A stretch of DNA of 64,000 nt from contig NZ_JBBDQW010000073.1 of the NCBI RefSeq assembly GCF_040905785.1, positions 24,589 through 88,588 on the forward strand. The letters run 5' to 3'. Below the pieces are notes generated by a model. That model did no database searches and was not told the origin of the DNA. It saw only the letters and a program-made list of their open reading frames with translations. Made by a program: the position numbers and the translations under genes. The stretch's first letter is position 1, and each line of letters begins with the position of its first letter. The DNA is from Tistlia sp040905785 (GTDB taxonomy: Bacteria > Pseudomonadota > Alphaproteobacteria > Kiloniellales > DSM-21159). Shown here piece by piece: positions 34,122 to 41,804 of the stretch.

Positions 34122-34212
34122 GGCGCTGGTCCTCCTGCAATAGGGATCTGCCGTGAAAACGGCGCGCAGCCCGGGGGAGTTCCGATCCGCCGTCCCCCGT
34201 GGCCACTCGGAC

Positions 34213-34716
34213 CTAGCGGCCCTCGAGCCGGTCGAGCGCCGCGCCGAGGCGCTCCAGGCAGCGGTCCAGGACCGCGCGCTCCCGGTCGGACAGCTCCGCC
34301 GTCAGCTCGTCTTCGAGCCGCTCGGCGATCGGCACGACGGCCTCGAAGCTGCGGCGGCCGGCGGCGCTGAGCGAAAGCCGCAAGAGGCGCTGGTCCTGCG
34401 GATGGGGCGCGCGGTCGACCAGGCCCTTGCCGGTCAGCAGCGCGACGGCGCGGCTGACCTTGGCCTTGTCCATGGCGGTGCGTTCGCAGATCTCGTTGGA
34501 CGACAGCGGCGCGAAACTGCCGAGCACGGCCAGCACGCGCCACTCCGGAATCGAGAGGCCGAAGCGCGCCGAGTAGCGCCGGGCGAAGGCGCGCGAGATC
34601 CGGTTGGTCGTAACCGACAGCCGGTAGGGCAGGAAGGCGCCGAGCGAGAAGCCCTCGCGCGCGCCCTCCCGCGGCGCCGAAGCGGCCGTGGCCTTGTTCT
34701 CCGTTGATGTCGGCAT
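34213..34716 (-). CDS. MarR-family transcriptional regulator
   Basis: About 167 residues from ATG 34716 (MPTSTENKATAAS); an upstream in-frame ATG would overlap the operator. The winged helix-turn-helix is clear: SIPEWRVLAVLGSFAPLSSNEICERTAMDKAKVSRAVALL, then GLVDRAPHPQDQRLLRLSLSAAGRR for the wing, and a C-terminal dimerisation helix (DRERAVLDRCLERLGAALDRL). It is divergent from the ring-cleavage operon and shares with it a palindrome at 34735-34750 that overlaps the operon promoter. It probably represses that operon and itself, with an aromatic acid as inducer (inferred). Confidence 0.92.
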   Translation of the reverse strand: MPTSTENKATAASAPREGAREGFSLGAFLPYRLSVTTNRISRAFARRYSARFGLSIPEWRVLAVLGSFAPLSSNEICERTAMDKAKVSRAVALLTGKGLVDRAPHPQDQRLLRLSLSAAGRRSFEAVVPIAERLEDELTAELSDRERAVLDRCLERLGAALDRLEGR

Positions 34717-34726
34717 GGCGCGCGCC

Positions 34727-34755
34727 TTGACGTTCGTTTCACCTGAAACGATATT
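34727..34755 (+). promoter_or_regulatory. Promoter of the aromatic catabolic operon with embedded MarR operator
   Basis: TTGACG (34727-34732) and GATATT (34750-34755) are separated by 17 bp. The spacer holds the palindrome CGTTTCA-CC-TGAAACG (34735-34750). A dimer bound there would block RNA polymerase directly. The same site lies 18 bp upstream of the MarR start codon. Confidence 0.75.
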
Positions 34756-34817
34756 GGCGGCCGGATCCCGCCGCAAGGGGCGAGGCCCGCCGTGAGACCA
34801 CAGGACGGGAGGAGGCC

Positions 34818-35966
34818 ATGCGCAAGTACATCGGTCTGCCGCGCATCGAGGGCCGCGCCGCGCGCCAGGCGCACGCCGGCCTGCCCGAGGGCACCTGGGA
34901 GCGCGAGCTCGGCAAGGAGGGCTTCTTCGGGCCGGCGACCCACATGTATCACCGGCACGCGCCGACCGGCTGGACCTCCTGGGAGGGCCCGCTGAAGCCG
35001 CGCGCCTTCGACCTGACGCGGCTGGACGAGACGCAGGCCTGCCCCTTCGAGGCCGGCGAGGTTCTGTTCAACGGCCACGTGCGCCTGCGCCACTGGCGCG
35101 CGCCGCGCTCGATGGACCACCTGGCGCGCAACGGCGACGGCGACGAGCTGATCTTCGTCCACGCCGGGCGCGGCGACCTCTACTGCGACTACGGTCACCT
35201 GGCGATCGAGGCCGGCGACTACGTCATGCTGCCGCGCTCGACGATGTGGCGGCTGGAGGCGAGCGAGCCGATCGTCGCCCTGCTGATCGAGTGCACCAAC
35301 GGCAGCTACCTGCTGCCCGACAAGGGGCTGGTCGGCGACCACGCGATCTTCGACCCGGCGATGCTGGACACGCCGCACCTCGACGAGGCCTTCGAGGCGC
35401 AGCGCGACGAGCGCGAGTGGCGCGTGCGCATCAAGCGGCGCAACGCCATCTCGACCGTGACCTATCCCTTCAACCCGCTCGACGCCGTCGGCTGGAAGGG
35501 CGACCTGGTGCCGGTCAGGATCAACGTGCGCGACATCCGCCCGCTGATGAGCCACCGCTACCACCTGCCGCCCTCGGCGCACACGACCTTCGTCGGCGAC
35601 CGCTTCGTCGTCTGCACCTTCGTGCCGCGCCCCTTCGAGAGCGGCGAGGACGCCCTCAAGGTGCCCTTCTTCCACAACAACGACGACTATGACGAGGTGA
35701 TCTTCTACCACGACGGCGACTTCTTCAGCCGCGACAACATCCATCCCGGGATGGTCACCTTCCACCCCTGCGGCTTCACCCACGGCCCGCACCCCAAGGC
35801 GCTGAAGAACGCCTTCACGCCGAAGAAGAGCGGGACCGAGGAGTACGCCGTGATGATCGACACACGCGACGCCCTGGAGATCGGCTCGGCCGCCGCCGCC
35901 ACGGAGTTCGAGGGCTACGCCCGCTCCTGGCAGACGCCGGGGGCCGAGCCCCAGGCCGCGGAGTAG
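34818..35966 (+). CDS. Homogentisate 1,2-dioxygenase-family protein
   Basis: A 382-residue double-cupin protein of the HmgA family, shorter than the ~440 residues of the classical enzyme. Family landmarks include GPATHMYHRHAPTGWTSWEG, RNGDGDELIFVHAGRGDLYCDYG and the C-terminal metal region with FFHNNDDYDEVIFYHDGDF and THGPHPKAL, where the classical enzyme has its Fe(II) ligands. Homogentisate dioxygenase opens homogentisate to maleylacetoacetate. The short length and altered spacing mean the substrate may be a related hydroquinone-type acid. First gene of the operon, 4 bp before the fumarylacetoacetase-like gene. Confidence 0.85.
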   Translation: MRKYIGLPRIEGRAARQAHAGLPEGTWERELGKEGFFGPATHMYHRHAPTGWTSWEGPLKPRAFDLTRLDETQACPFEAGEVLFNGHVRLRHWRAPRSMDHLARNGDGDELIFVHAGRGDLYCDYGHLAIEAGDYVMLPRSTMWRLEASEPIVALLIECTNGSYLLPDKGLVGDHAIFDPAMLDTPHLDEAFEAQRDEREWRVRIKRRNAISTVTYPFNPLDAVGWKGDLVPVRINVRDIRPLMSHRYHLPPSAHTTFVGDRFVVCTFVPRPFESGEDALKVPFFHNNDDYDEVIFYHDGDFFSRDNIHPGMVTFHPCGFTHGPHPKALKNAFTPKKSGTEEYAVMIDTRDALEIGSAAAATEFEGYARSWQTPGAEPQAAE

Positions 35967-35970
35967 AGGG

Positions 35971-36993
35971 GTGAAGCTCGCGAGCCTGAAGCGCGGCGGC
36001 CGCGACGGCCGGCTGGTCCTGGTCGCCCGCGACCTGTCGCGCGCCGTCGAGGCACAGGCCGCCGCGACCCTGCAGGCCGCCCTCGACGACTGGCAGGCCG
36101 TCGCACCGAAGCTGGAGCGTGAGCAGGCCGCCCTGGAGGCAGGCAAGGTCGCCGGCAGCTTCGCCTTCGAGCCCGCCGACTGCGCCGCGCCGCTGCCGCG
36201 CGCCTACCAGTGGGCCGACGGCTCGGCCTACGTCAATCACGTCGAGCTGGTGCGCAAGGCGCGCGGCGCCGAGATGCCGGAGTCCTTCTGGAGCGATCCG
36301 CTGATCTACCAGGGCGGCTCCGACGCCTTCCTCGGCCCGCGCGACCCGATCGCCCTCGCCGACACCGCCTGGGGCATCGACTTCGAGGCCGAGGTCGCGG
36401 TCGTCACCGACGACGTGCCGATGGGCGTCTCGCCCGAGGCGGCGGGCGGGCACATCAAGCTCGTGATGCTGTGCAACGACGTCTCCCTGCGCAACCTGAT
36501 CCCGGGCGAGCTGGCCAAGGGCTTCGGCTTCTTCCAGGCCAAGCCCTCGAGCGCCTTCTCCCCCGTCGCGGTGACCCCCGAGGAGCTCGGCGCGGCCTGG
36601 GACGGCCGGCGGCTGTCGCTGCCCCTGTTGTCCTCGCTCAACGGCGCGCTCTTCGGCCGGCCCGAGGCCGGGGTCGACATGACCTTCGACTTCCCGACCC
36701 TGGTCGCCCACGCGGCGCGCACCCGGCCGCTCGGCGCCGGCGCGGTGATCGGCTCCGGCACGGTCTCCAACCGCGACCCCGACGGCGGCCCCGGCCGGCC
36801 GGTCGCCGAGGGCGGCCTGGGCTATTCCTGCATCGCCGAGGTCCGCATGGTCGAGAAGATCCTGGGCGGCGAGATCAGGACCGGCTTCCTGGCGTTCGGC
36901 GACCGCGTCGCCATCGAGATGAAGGACGCCGGGGGCCGGTCGATCTTCGGCTCCATCGAGCAGGTCGTCGCGCGCTACGATCCGCCGGCCTGA
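35971..36993 (+). CDS. Fumarylacetoacetate hydrolase family protein
   Basis: A 340-residue protein starting at GTG 35971 (GGGG just upstream). The N-terminal portion (MKLASLKRGGRDGRLVLVARD) precedes the hydrolase domain, which contains YVNHVELVRKARGAEMP, GIDFEAEVAVVTDDVPMG, MLCNDVSLRNLIPGELAKGFGFFQAKPSSAFSP and GSGTVSNRD. The acidic residues of the FAH metal site (E-x-E and D in EAEVAVVTDD) are visible. It should hydrolyse the C-C bond of the ring-cleavage product, giving fumarate-like and acetoacetate-like products. The preceding stop and this GTG are separated by 4 bp. Confidence 0.9.
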   Translation: MKLASLKRGGRDGRLVLVARDLSRAVEAQAAATLQAALDDWQAVAPKLEREQAALEAGKVAGSFAFEPADCAAPLPRAYQWADGSAYVNHVELVRKARGAEMPESFWSDPLIYQGGSDAFLGPRDPIALADTAWGIDFEAEVAVVTDDVPMGVSPEAAGGHIKLVMLCNDVSLRNLIPGELAKGFGFFQAKPSSAFSPVAVTPEELGAAWDGRRLSLPLLSSLNGALFGRPEAGVDMTFDFPTLVAHAARTRPLGAGAVIGSGTVSNRDPDGGPGRPVAEGGLGYSCIAEVRMVEKILGGEIRTGFLAFGDRVAIEMKDAGGRSIFGSIEQVVARYDPPA

Positions 36994-37030
36994 GCCAGAG
37001 CAAAAGAAGAACCATTCCGGAGGATTGTCC

Positions 37031-38014
37031 ATGTCCCGCGGCTTCGCCTCGCAGAACGACCTCGCCGAGAAGACCGTCAGCTTCGACGAGCTCGGCGAGG
37101 GCCTCTACGCCTATACCGCCGAGGGCGATCCCAACACCGGCATCGTCGTCGGCGACGACTCGGTTCTGGTCGTCGATACACAGGCGACGCCGGTCATGGC
37201 CGAGGACGTGATCCGGCGCATCCGGGAGGTCACCGACAAGCCGATCGAGCACATCGTGCTCAGCCACTACCACGCGGTGCGCGTGCTCGGCGCCTCGGCC
37301 TACGGCGCCCGCAACGTCATCGCCAGCCGCCCGACCTGGGAGCTGATCCGCGAGCGCGGCCAGCAGGACTACGAGAGCGAGGCCGGACGCTTCCCCAGGC
37401 TGTTCCGCTCGCTCGAGTCGGTGCCGGGGCTGACCTGGCCGACCCTGGTCTTCGAGGACAGGCTGACGCTGTTCCTGGGCGAGCGGGAGGTCCAGATCCT
37501 GCACCTCGGCCGCGGCCACACCAAGGGCGACACGGTGGTCTGGCTGCCGAAGGAAAAGGTGCTGTTCGCCGGCGACCTGGTCGAGTACGGCGCCACCCCC
37601 TACACCGGCGACGCCTATCTGAAGGACTGGCCGCAGACCCTGGAGCGGCTCAGCGCCCTCGGCCCGGAGAAGCTGGTGCCGGGCCGCGGCGCGGCGCTGC
37701 AGTCGCCGGCCCAGGTCGAGGAGGCGATCGCCGGCACCCGGGACTTCGTCACCGCGCTCTACGGCGCCGTCGAGACCGGTGCCCGCGCCGGCCGCGACCT
37801 GAAGGCGATCTACGACGAGACCCTGGCCAGGCTGCAGCCGCGCTTCGGCAACTGGGTGATCTTCGAGCACTGCATGCCCTTCGACGTGACCCGTGCCTAC
37901 GACGAGGCTCGCGGCATCGCCGACCCGCAGATCTGGACCGCCGAGCGCGACCGCGAGATGTGGCAGGCCCTGGAGAAGGGCACGGCGATGAAGGGCGCCG
38001 AGGCCAACCCCTGA
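37031..38014 (+). CDS. MBL-fold protein with an altered metal-binding motif
   Basis: A 327-residue metallo-beta-lactamase-fold protein; ATG 37031 follows GGAGG. The usual HxHxDH motif reads HYHAVR here (VLSHYHAVRVLGASAYGA), losing the Asp and the third His. The later ligands appear kept: H in LGRGHTKGDTVVW, D in VLFAGDLVEYG, and a C-terminal His in FEHCMPFD. Metal content may therefore be one ion or altered. It sits between the fumarylacetoacetase-like gene and the FAD monooxygenase, so it may hydrolyse or process a pathway intermediate, but its reaction is unknown. Confidence 0.85.
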   Translation: MSRGFASQNDLAEKTVSFDELGEGLYAYTAEGDPNTGIVVGDDSVLVVDTQATPVMAEDVIRRIREVTDKPIEHIVLSHYHAVRVLGASAYGARNVIASRPTWELIRERGQQDYESEAGRFPRLFRSLESVPGLTWPTLVFEDRLTLFLGEREVQILHLGRGHTKGDTVVWLPKEKVLFAGDLVEYGATPYTGDAYLKDWPQTLERLSALGPEKLVPGRGAALQSPAQVEEAIAGTRDFVTALYGAVETGARAGRDLKAIYDETLARLQPRFGNWVIFEHCMPFDVTRAYDEARGIADPQIWTAERDREMWQALEKGTAMKGAEANP

Positions 38015-38049
38015 CCCCGGGGCCGGCCACGAGAGCCAAGGGCCGAAGC

Positions 38050-39756
38050 TTGCCCACGACCTACCAGAATCCGCGCTTCGACTACCGGCGCTGCGCCGAC
38101 CAGGAGCCGGGCGCCACTGCGCACCACCCCGTCGTCGTCGTCGGCGCCGGCTTGGTCGGCCTGACCGCCGCCGTCGATCTCGCCAGCCGCGGCGTCGCGA
38201 CGCTGCTGCTCGACGAGGACGACACGGTCTCCTTCGGCAGCCGCGCCATCTGCTTCGCCAAGCGCAGCCTGGAGATCGCCGACCGCCTCGGCGTCGGCGA
38301 GCGGATCCGCGACAAGGGCATCACCTGGAACCGCGGCAAGGTCTTCCTGAGGGACCGCGAGATCTACGGCTTCGACCTGCTGCCCGAGCCGGGCCACGCC
38401 TACCCGGCCTTCGTCAACCTGCAGCAGTACTATGTCGAGGAATGGCTGGTCGAGCGGGCGCACCAGCTCGGCCTGACCGAGATCCGTTGGAAGAACCGGG
38501 TGCTGGAGGCGGTCCAGGAGAGCGCCTGCGTACGGCTGACGGTCGAGACGCCGGAGGGGCCCTACGCGATCACCTGCGACTTCCTGCTGGCCTGCGACGG
38601 CGCGCGCTCCCAGGTCCGGCGCAGCCTGGGCCTGGCCTTCACCGGGCAGGTCTTCCAGGACCGATTTCTGATCGCCGACGTGGTCATGAAGGCGGACTTC
38701 CCGACCGAGCGCTGGTTCTGGTTCGACCCGCCCTTCCATCCCGGCCGCTCGGTGCTGCTGCACCGCCAGGCCGACGACGTCTGGCGCATCGACTTCCAGC
38801 TCGGCTGGGAGGCCGACCCGGTGGCGGAGAAGCAGCCTGAGCGGGTGCTGCCCCGGCTGCGGGCCATGCTCGGCGAGCGGCGCTTCGAGCTCGAGTGGGT
38901 AAGCGTCTACACCTTCCAGTGCCGGCGGCTCGAGCGCTTCCGCCAGGGCCGCGTCTTCTTCCTGGGCGATGCGGCGCACCAAGTCTCGCCCTTCGGGGCG
39001 CGCGGCGGCAACGGCGGACTGCAGGATGCCGACAACCTCTGCTGGAAGCTGGCTGCCGTGCTGGCCGGCCAGGCGCCGGAGGCGCTGCTCGACAGCTACG
39101 ACGCCGAGCGCGTCCCGGCTGCCGACGAGAACATCCTGAACTCGACCCGCTCGACCGACTTCATCACGCCGAAGAGCGCCGCCAGCCGCGCCTTCCGCGA
39201 CGCCGTGCTGGAGCTGTCGGAGGACCACGCCTTCGCGCGCCGCCTGGTCAACTCCGGGCGTCTGTCGCTGCCCTGCAGCTACGCCGGCTCGCCCCTCTGC
39301 ACGCCCGGCGAGTCCCGGGAGGAATCCGGGGAGGCCGCCTTGCCGCCGGGCTCGCCCTGCCCGGACGCGCCGGTGCTGGACTCGGAACGGACCGGGGAGG
39401 CGCGGTCGGACTGGCTGCTGCGCCGGCTCGGCGACGGCTTCACCCTGCTGCTCGCGCTCGAGCCGCGGACGCCGCTGCCGGCGGGGCTGGCGGCTCTCGC
39501 CGGCGAGAGCCCGCCGGTCCGCCCGCTTCTGGTTTCCTCCGGCCCCCGAGACAGCGGCGGCCTGCCGCTGCTGATCGACGCCGAGGGCCTGGTCGCCGCG
39601 CGCTGTGGCCTGCAGCCCGGCGCGGCCCTGCTGTTCCGCCCCGACCAGCATCTCGCCGCCCGCTGGCCGCGCTTCGATCCCGCCGCCGTGCGCGCCGCGC
39701 GCGACCGTGCCCTCGGCATCGCCGCGACGGCCGAGCAGGAGGTCTTCGCCACATGA
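38050..39756 (+). CDS. FAD-dependent aromatic monooxygenase (MhpA/PheA-TfdB type)
   Basis: About 568 residues if starting at TTG 38050 (LPTTYQNPRFDYRR); no in-frame ATG lies between the upstream stop region and the FAD motif except one inside the previous gene. The N-terminal GxGxxG motif is VVVVGAGLVGLTAAVDLASRG, with DG in FLLACDGARSQVRRSLGL and the GD motif VFFLGDAAHQVSPFGARGGNGG. These mark class A flavoprotein hydroxylases using NAD(P)H. It probably hydroxylates a phenolic acid to feed the dioxygenase (inferred). It overlaps the DUF2783 gene by 4 bp. Confidence 0.85.
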   Translation: MPTTYQNPRFDYRRCADQEPGATAHHPVVVVGAGLVGLTAAVDLASRGVATLLLDEDDTVSFGSRAICFAKRSLEIADRLGVGERIRDKGITWNRGKVFLRDREIYGFDLLPEPGHAYPAFVNLQQYYVEEWLVERAHQLGLTEIRWKNRVLEAVQESACVRLTVETPEGPYAITCDFLLACDGARSQVRRSLGLAFTGQVFQDRFLIADVVMKADFPTERWFWFDPPFHPGRSVLLHRQADDVWRIDFQLGWEADPVAEKQPERVLPRLRAMLGERRFELEWVSVYTFQCRRLERFRQGRVFFLGDAAHQVSPFGARGGNGGLQDADNLCWKLAAVLAGQAPEALLDSYDAERVPAADENILNSTRSTDFITPKSAASRAFRDAVLELSEDHAFARRLVNSGRLSLPCSYAGSPLCTPGESREESGEAALPPGSPCPDAPVLDSERTGEARSDWLLRRLGDGFTLLLALEPRTPLPAGLAALAGESPPVRPLLVSSGPRDSGGLPLLIDAEGLVAARCGLQPGAALLFRPDQHLAARWPRFDPAAVRAARDRALGIAATAEQEVFAT

Positions 39757-39950
39757 CCCGACGCCTCAGGACCGAGCCGCGCCTGGCCGACGCCGACGGC
39801 TTCTACGAGGCACTGATGGCGGCCTACCGCGACCTGCCGGAGGAGGCGGCGGCCAAGCTCAGCGCCAAGCTGATCCTGCTGCTCGCCAACCACATCGGCG
39901 AGGAGGCGGTCGTCCGCGAGGCGCTCGAGATCGCCCGGCGCGAGGGCTGA
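39753..39950 (+). CDS. DUF2783 domain protein
   Basis: A 65-residue protein starting MTRRLRTEPRLADADGFYEAL, with helical KLSAKLILLLANHIGEEAVVREALE. It matches the short DUF2783 proteins typically found beside FAD-dependent hydroxylases in alphaproteobacteria. Its ATG overlaps the stop of the monooxygenase (ATGA), so the two are made together. It may be an accessory subunit; the function is unknown. Confidence 0.8.
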   Translation: MTRRLRTEPRLADADGFYEALMAAYRDLPEEAAAKLSAKLILLLANHIGEEAVVREALEIARREG

Positions 39951-40083
39951 GCGCGCGGGCGCTTGCCGAATGCCTTGCCCGGGCCGGCCCCGCGCGGCAT
40001 GGTCGGCGCGCCCGCCCGGGGGAACGTCCTCCGGTCGCGGCGCATTAGCTGATCCTGGAACCCACACACCGAGAGGACGCGCA

Positions 40084-40443
40084 ATGGCTGTCCGTAGGAC
40101 AACGACATCACGCCTGCGGCTCGCGGCGGCAGCGCCCCTGGCGCTGGCCGTCCTGCTGCCCGGCGTTCTGATGCCGCTCGCGCAGCCGGCGGCGCAGATG
40201 CTCTGCAGCAAGCCGCTGCAGCCGCTCTGCTCGACCGACGTGCGGGAGTTCACCGACGAGAACGAGAAGCAGCGCTGCGTCGCCGACGCCGAGACCTATC
40301 TCGAGGGGCTGCGCACCTACCGTGGCTGCCTTGAGGAGGCGCTCGCCAGCGCCGACAACTCGCTCGAGAAGGCCGAGGGCTTCAAGAGCTGCCTGCAGGA
40401 CGAGGGCGGCGCCTGCTCACTGGAGCCCGACAGCAACCTTTGA
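40084..40443 (+). CDS. Small secreted Cys-containing protein, 119 residues
   Basis: The N-terminus is a signal peptide (RLRLAAAAPLALAVLLPGVLMPLAQPAAQ). The mature ~80 residues are acidic and helical, with six cysteines (MLCSKPLQPLCSTDV, KQRCVADAE, YRGCLEEAL, FKSCLQDEGGACSLEP) that could form three disulfides in the periplasm. Family not recognised. It follows the DUF2783 gene by 133 bp and precedes the histidine kinase. Confidence 0.65.
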   Translation: MAVRRTTTSRLRLAAAAPLALAVLLPGVLMPLAQPAAQMLCSKPLQPLCSTDVREFTDENEKQRCVADAETYLEGLRTYRGCLEEALASADNSLEKAEGFKSCLQDEGGACSLEPDSNL

Positions 40444-40643
40444 GCAGGGCTGCATCCGGGCTCGGACCGCGCGTCCGGCGTATGTCCGCGCACCGACGCG
40501 CCAATCGTTAACACTCTGTCAAAACCCGTCGCGCTAGGCTGAAATCTCCACCCACAACCTCGCGCGGGGTCGGTCGAGCCTATGGCGTCCCTGAGTGCCT
40601 CCGGATTACGCCTGCAGAGCGGCAGGCGCCGCGGAGCAGCGAC

Positions 40644-41804
40644 GTGAGCGCGGGCGGCGAGCCCGAGGGGGTCGAGCGGCTGCGGCGTTCCCTGCGCCGC
40701 CTGGCCCTGGTGGTCGCACTGCTGGTCGCGGTCTCGGTGCCCCTGGCCTATGCGGCGCTCGGCGCCGGCAGCGCCGCCACCGGCCTGCGGATGACCCTCG
40801 TGCTCGGCTTCTCCTGCGGCCTGGGCGCCCTGCTCGCACTGGCGGTCCTGCTGCTGCCGCTGCGCGCGCTCGATCGCAGCGAGCGCGAGCTGCGCCGCAC
40901 CGTCGAGACGCTGGAGCGCCATGCCGCCGAGACCGACTACGCCTACGAGGAGCTGAAGCGCCAGCACCGCCTGGTCGAGGAGACGACCCACGAGCTGATG
41001 AAGGCGCACGACGAGGCGCTGGCCGCCGACCGCGCCAAGTCGGCCTTCCTGGCGACCATGAGCCACGAGCTGCGCACGCCGCTGAACGCCATCATCGGCT
41101 TCTCCGAGGTGCTGACCCTCGGCATCTTCGGGCCGCTCGGCAACGACCGCCACCGCGACTACTGCCAGGCCATCGGCGACAGTGGCCGGCACCTGCTGGC
41201 GGTGATCAACGACGTGCTCGACATCTCGAAGATCGAGGCCGGCAAGCTGCAGCTGCGGTTCGAGGAGGTGCGGCTCGAACAGCTGCTCGCTAACTGCTGC
41301 TCGCTGGTCCGGGCCAAGATCGACACCGCCGGCATACGGCTGGAGACGAGCTCGACCCCGGCGCCGCTGCCCGCGCTCTGGGCCGATCCCGTCAAGCTCA
41401 AGCAGATCGTGCTGAACCTGCTGTCCAACGCGCTCAAGTTCACTTCGAGCGGCGGCAGCATCCTGGTCTCCTCGGCCCTGCTGCCGGAGCGCGGCATCGC
41501 CTTCTCGATCGCCGACAGCGGCATCGGCATGAGCGCCGAGGACGTCAAGCTGGCCCTGCAGCCCTTCCAGCAGGTCGACAACAGCCATACCCGCCGCTAC
41601 GAGGGCACCGGCCTCGGCCTGCCCCTGGCCAAGGCCCTGGTCGAGCAGCACGGCGGCCGGCTCGAGATCGACAGCACCCCCGGCGTCGGCACGACCGTGA
41701 CCGTGATCCTGCCCGACCACGCCGGCGCGGGCCACCTGCAGGAGGGCGACCAGGGCAGCCTCGACCTGCAGCTGCCGAGCTGGTTCGGCCAGCGCTCGGC
41801 TTAA
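40644..41804 (+). CDS. Membrane sensor histidine kinase (PleC/DivJ-like core)
   Basis: 386 residues from GTG 40644 (GGAG 8 bases upstream). Two membrane spans (about 20-38 and 50-72) with a very short external loop, then a coiled coil. The HisKA box is FLATMSHELRTPLNAIIGFSEVL (His141), followed by the PleC/DivJ-like GPLGNDRHRDYCQAIGDSGRHLL and NDVLDISKIEAGK. The ATPase shows N (LNLLSNALKF), G1 (IADSGIGM), F (PFQQVDNSHTRRYEGTGLGLPL). No PAS or HAMP domain and no response regulator nearby, so the partner is probably a distant regulator such as DivK-type (inferred). Its stop overlaps the convergent cobB stop. Confidence 0.92.
   Translation: MSAGGEPEGVERLRRSLRRLALVVALLVAVSVPLAYAALGAGSAATGLRMTLVLGFSCGLGALLALAVLLLPLRALDRSERELRRTVETLERHAAETDYAYEELKRQHRLVEETTHELMKAHDEALAADRAKSAFLATMSHELRTPLNAIIGFSEVLTLGIFGPLGNDRHRDYCQAIGDSGRHLLAVINDVLDISKIEAGKLQLRFEEVRLEQLLANCCSLVRAKIDTAGIRLETSSTPAPLPALWADPVKLKQIVLNLLSNALKFTSSGGSILVSSALLPERGIAFSIADSGIGMSAEDVKLALQPFQQVDNSHTRRYEGTGLGLPLAKALVEQHGGRLEIDSTPGVGTTVTVILPDHAGAGHLQEGDQGSLDLQLPSWFGQRSA

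Noticed and set aside
34434..36146. A 570-codon minus-strand frame across the marR/hmgA-like region
   Set aside because: It is the antisense of the dioxygenase gene and contradicts the clear marR frame and the shared promoter.
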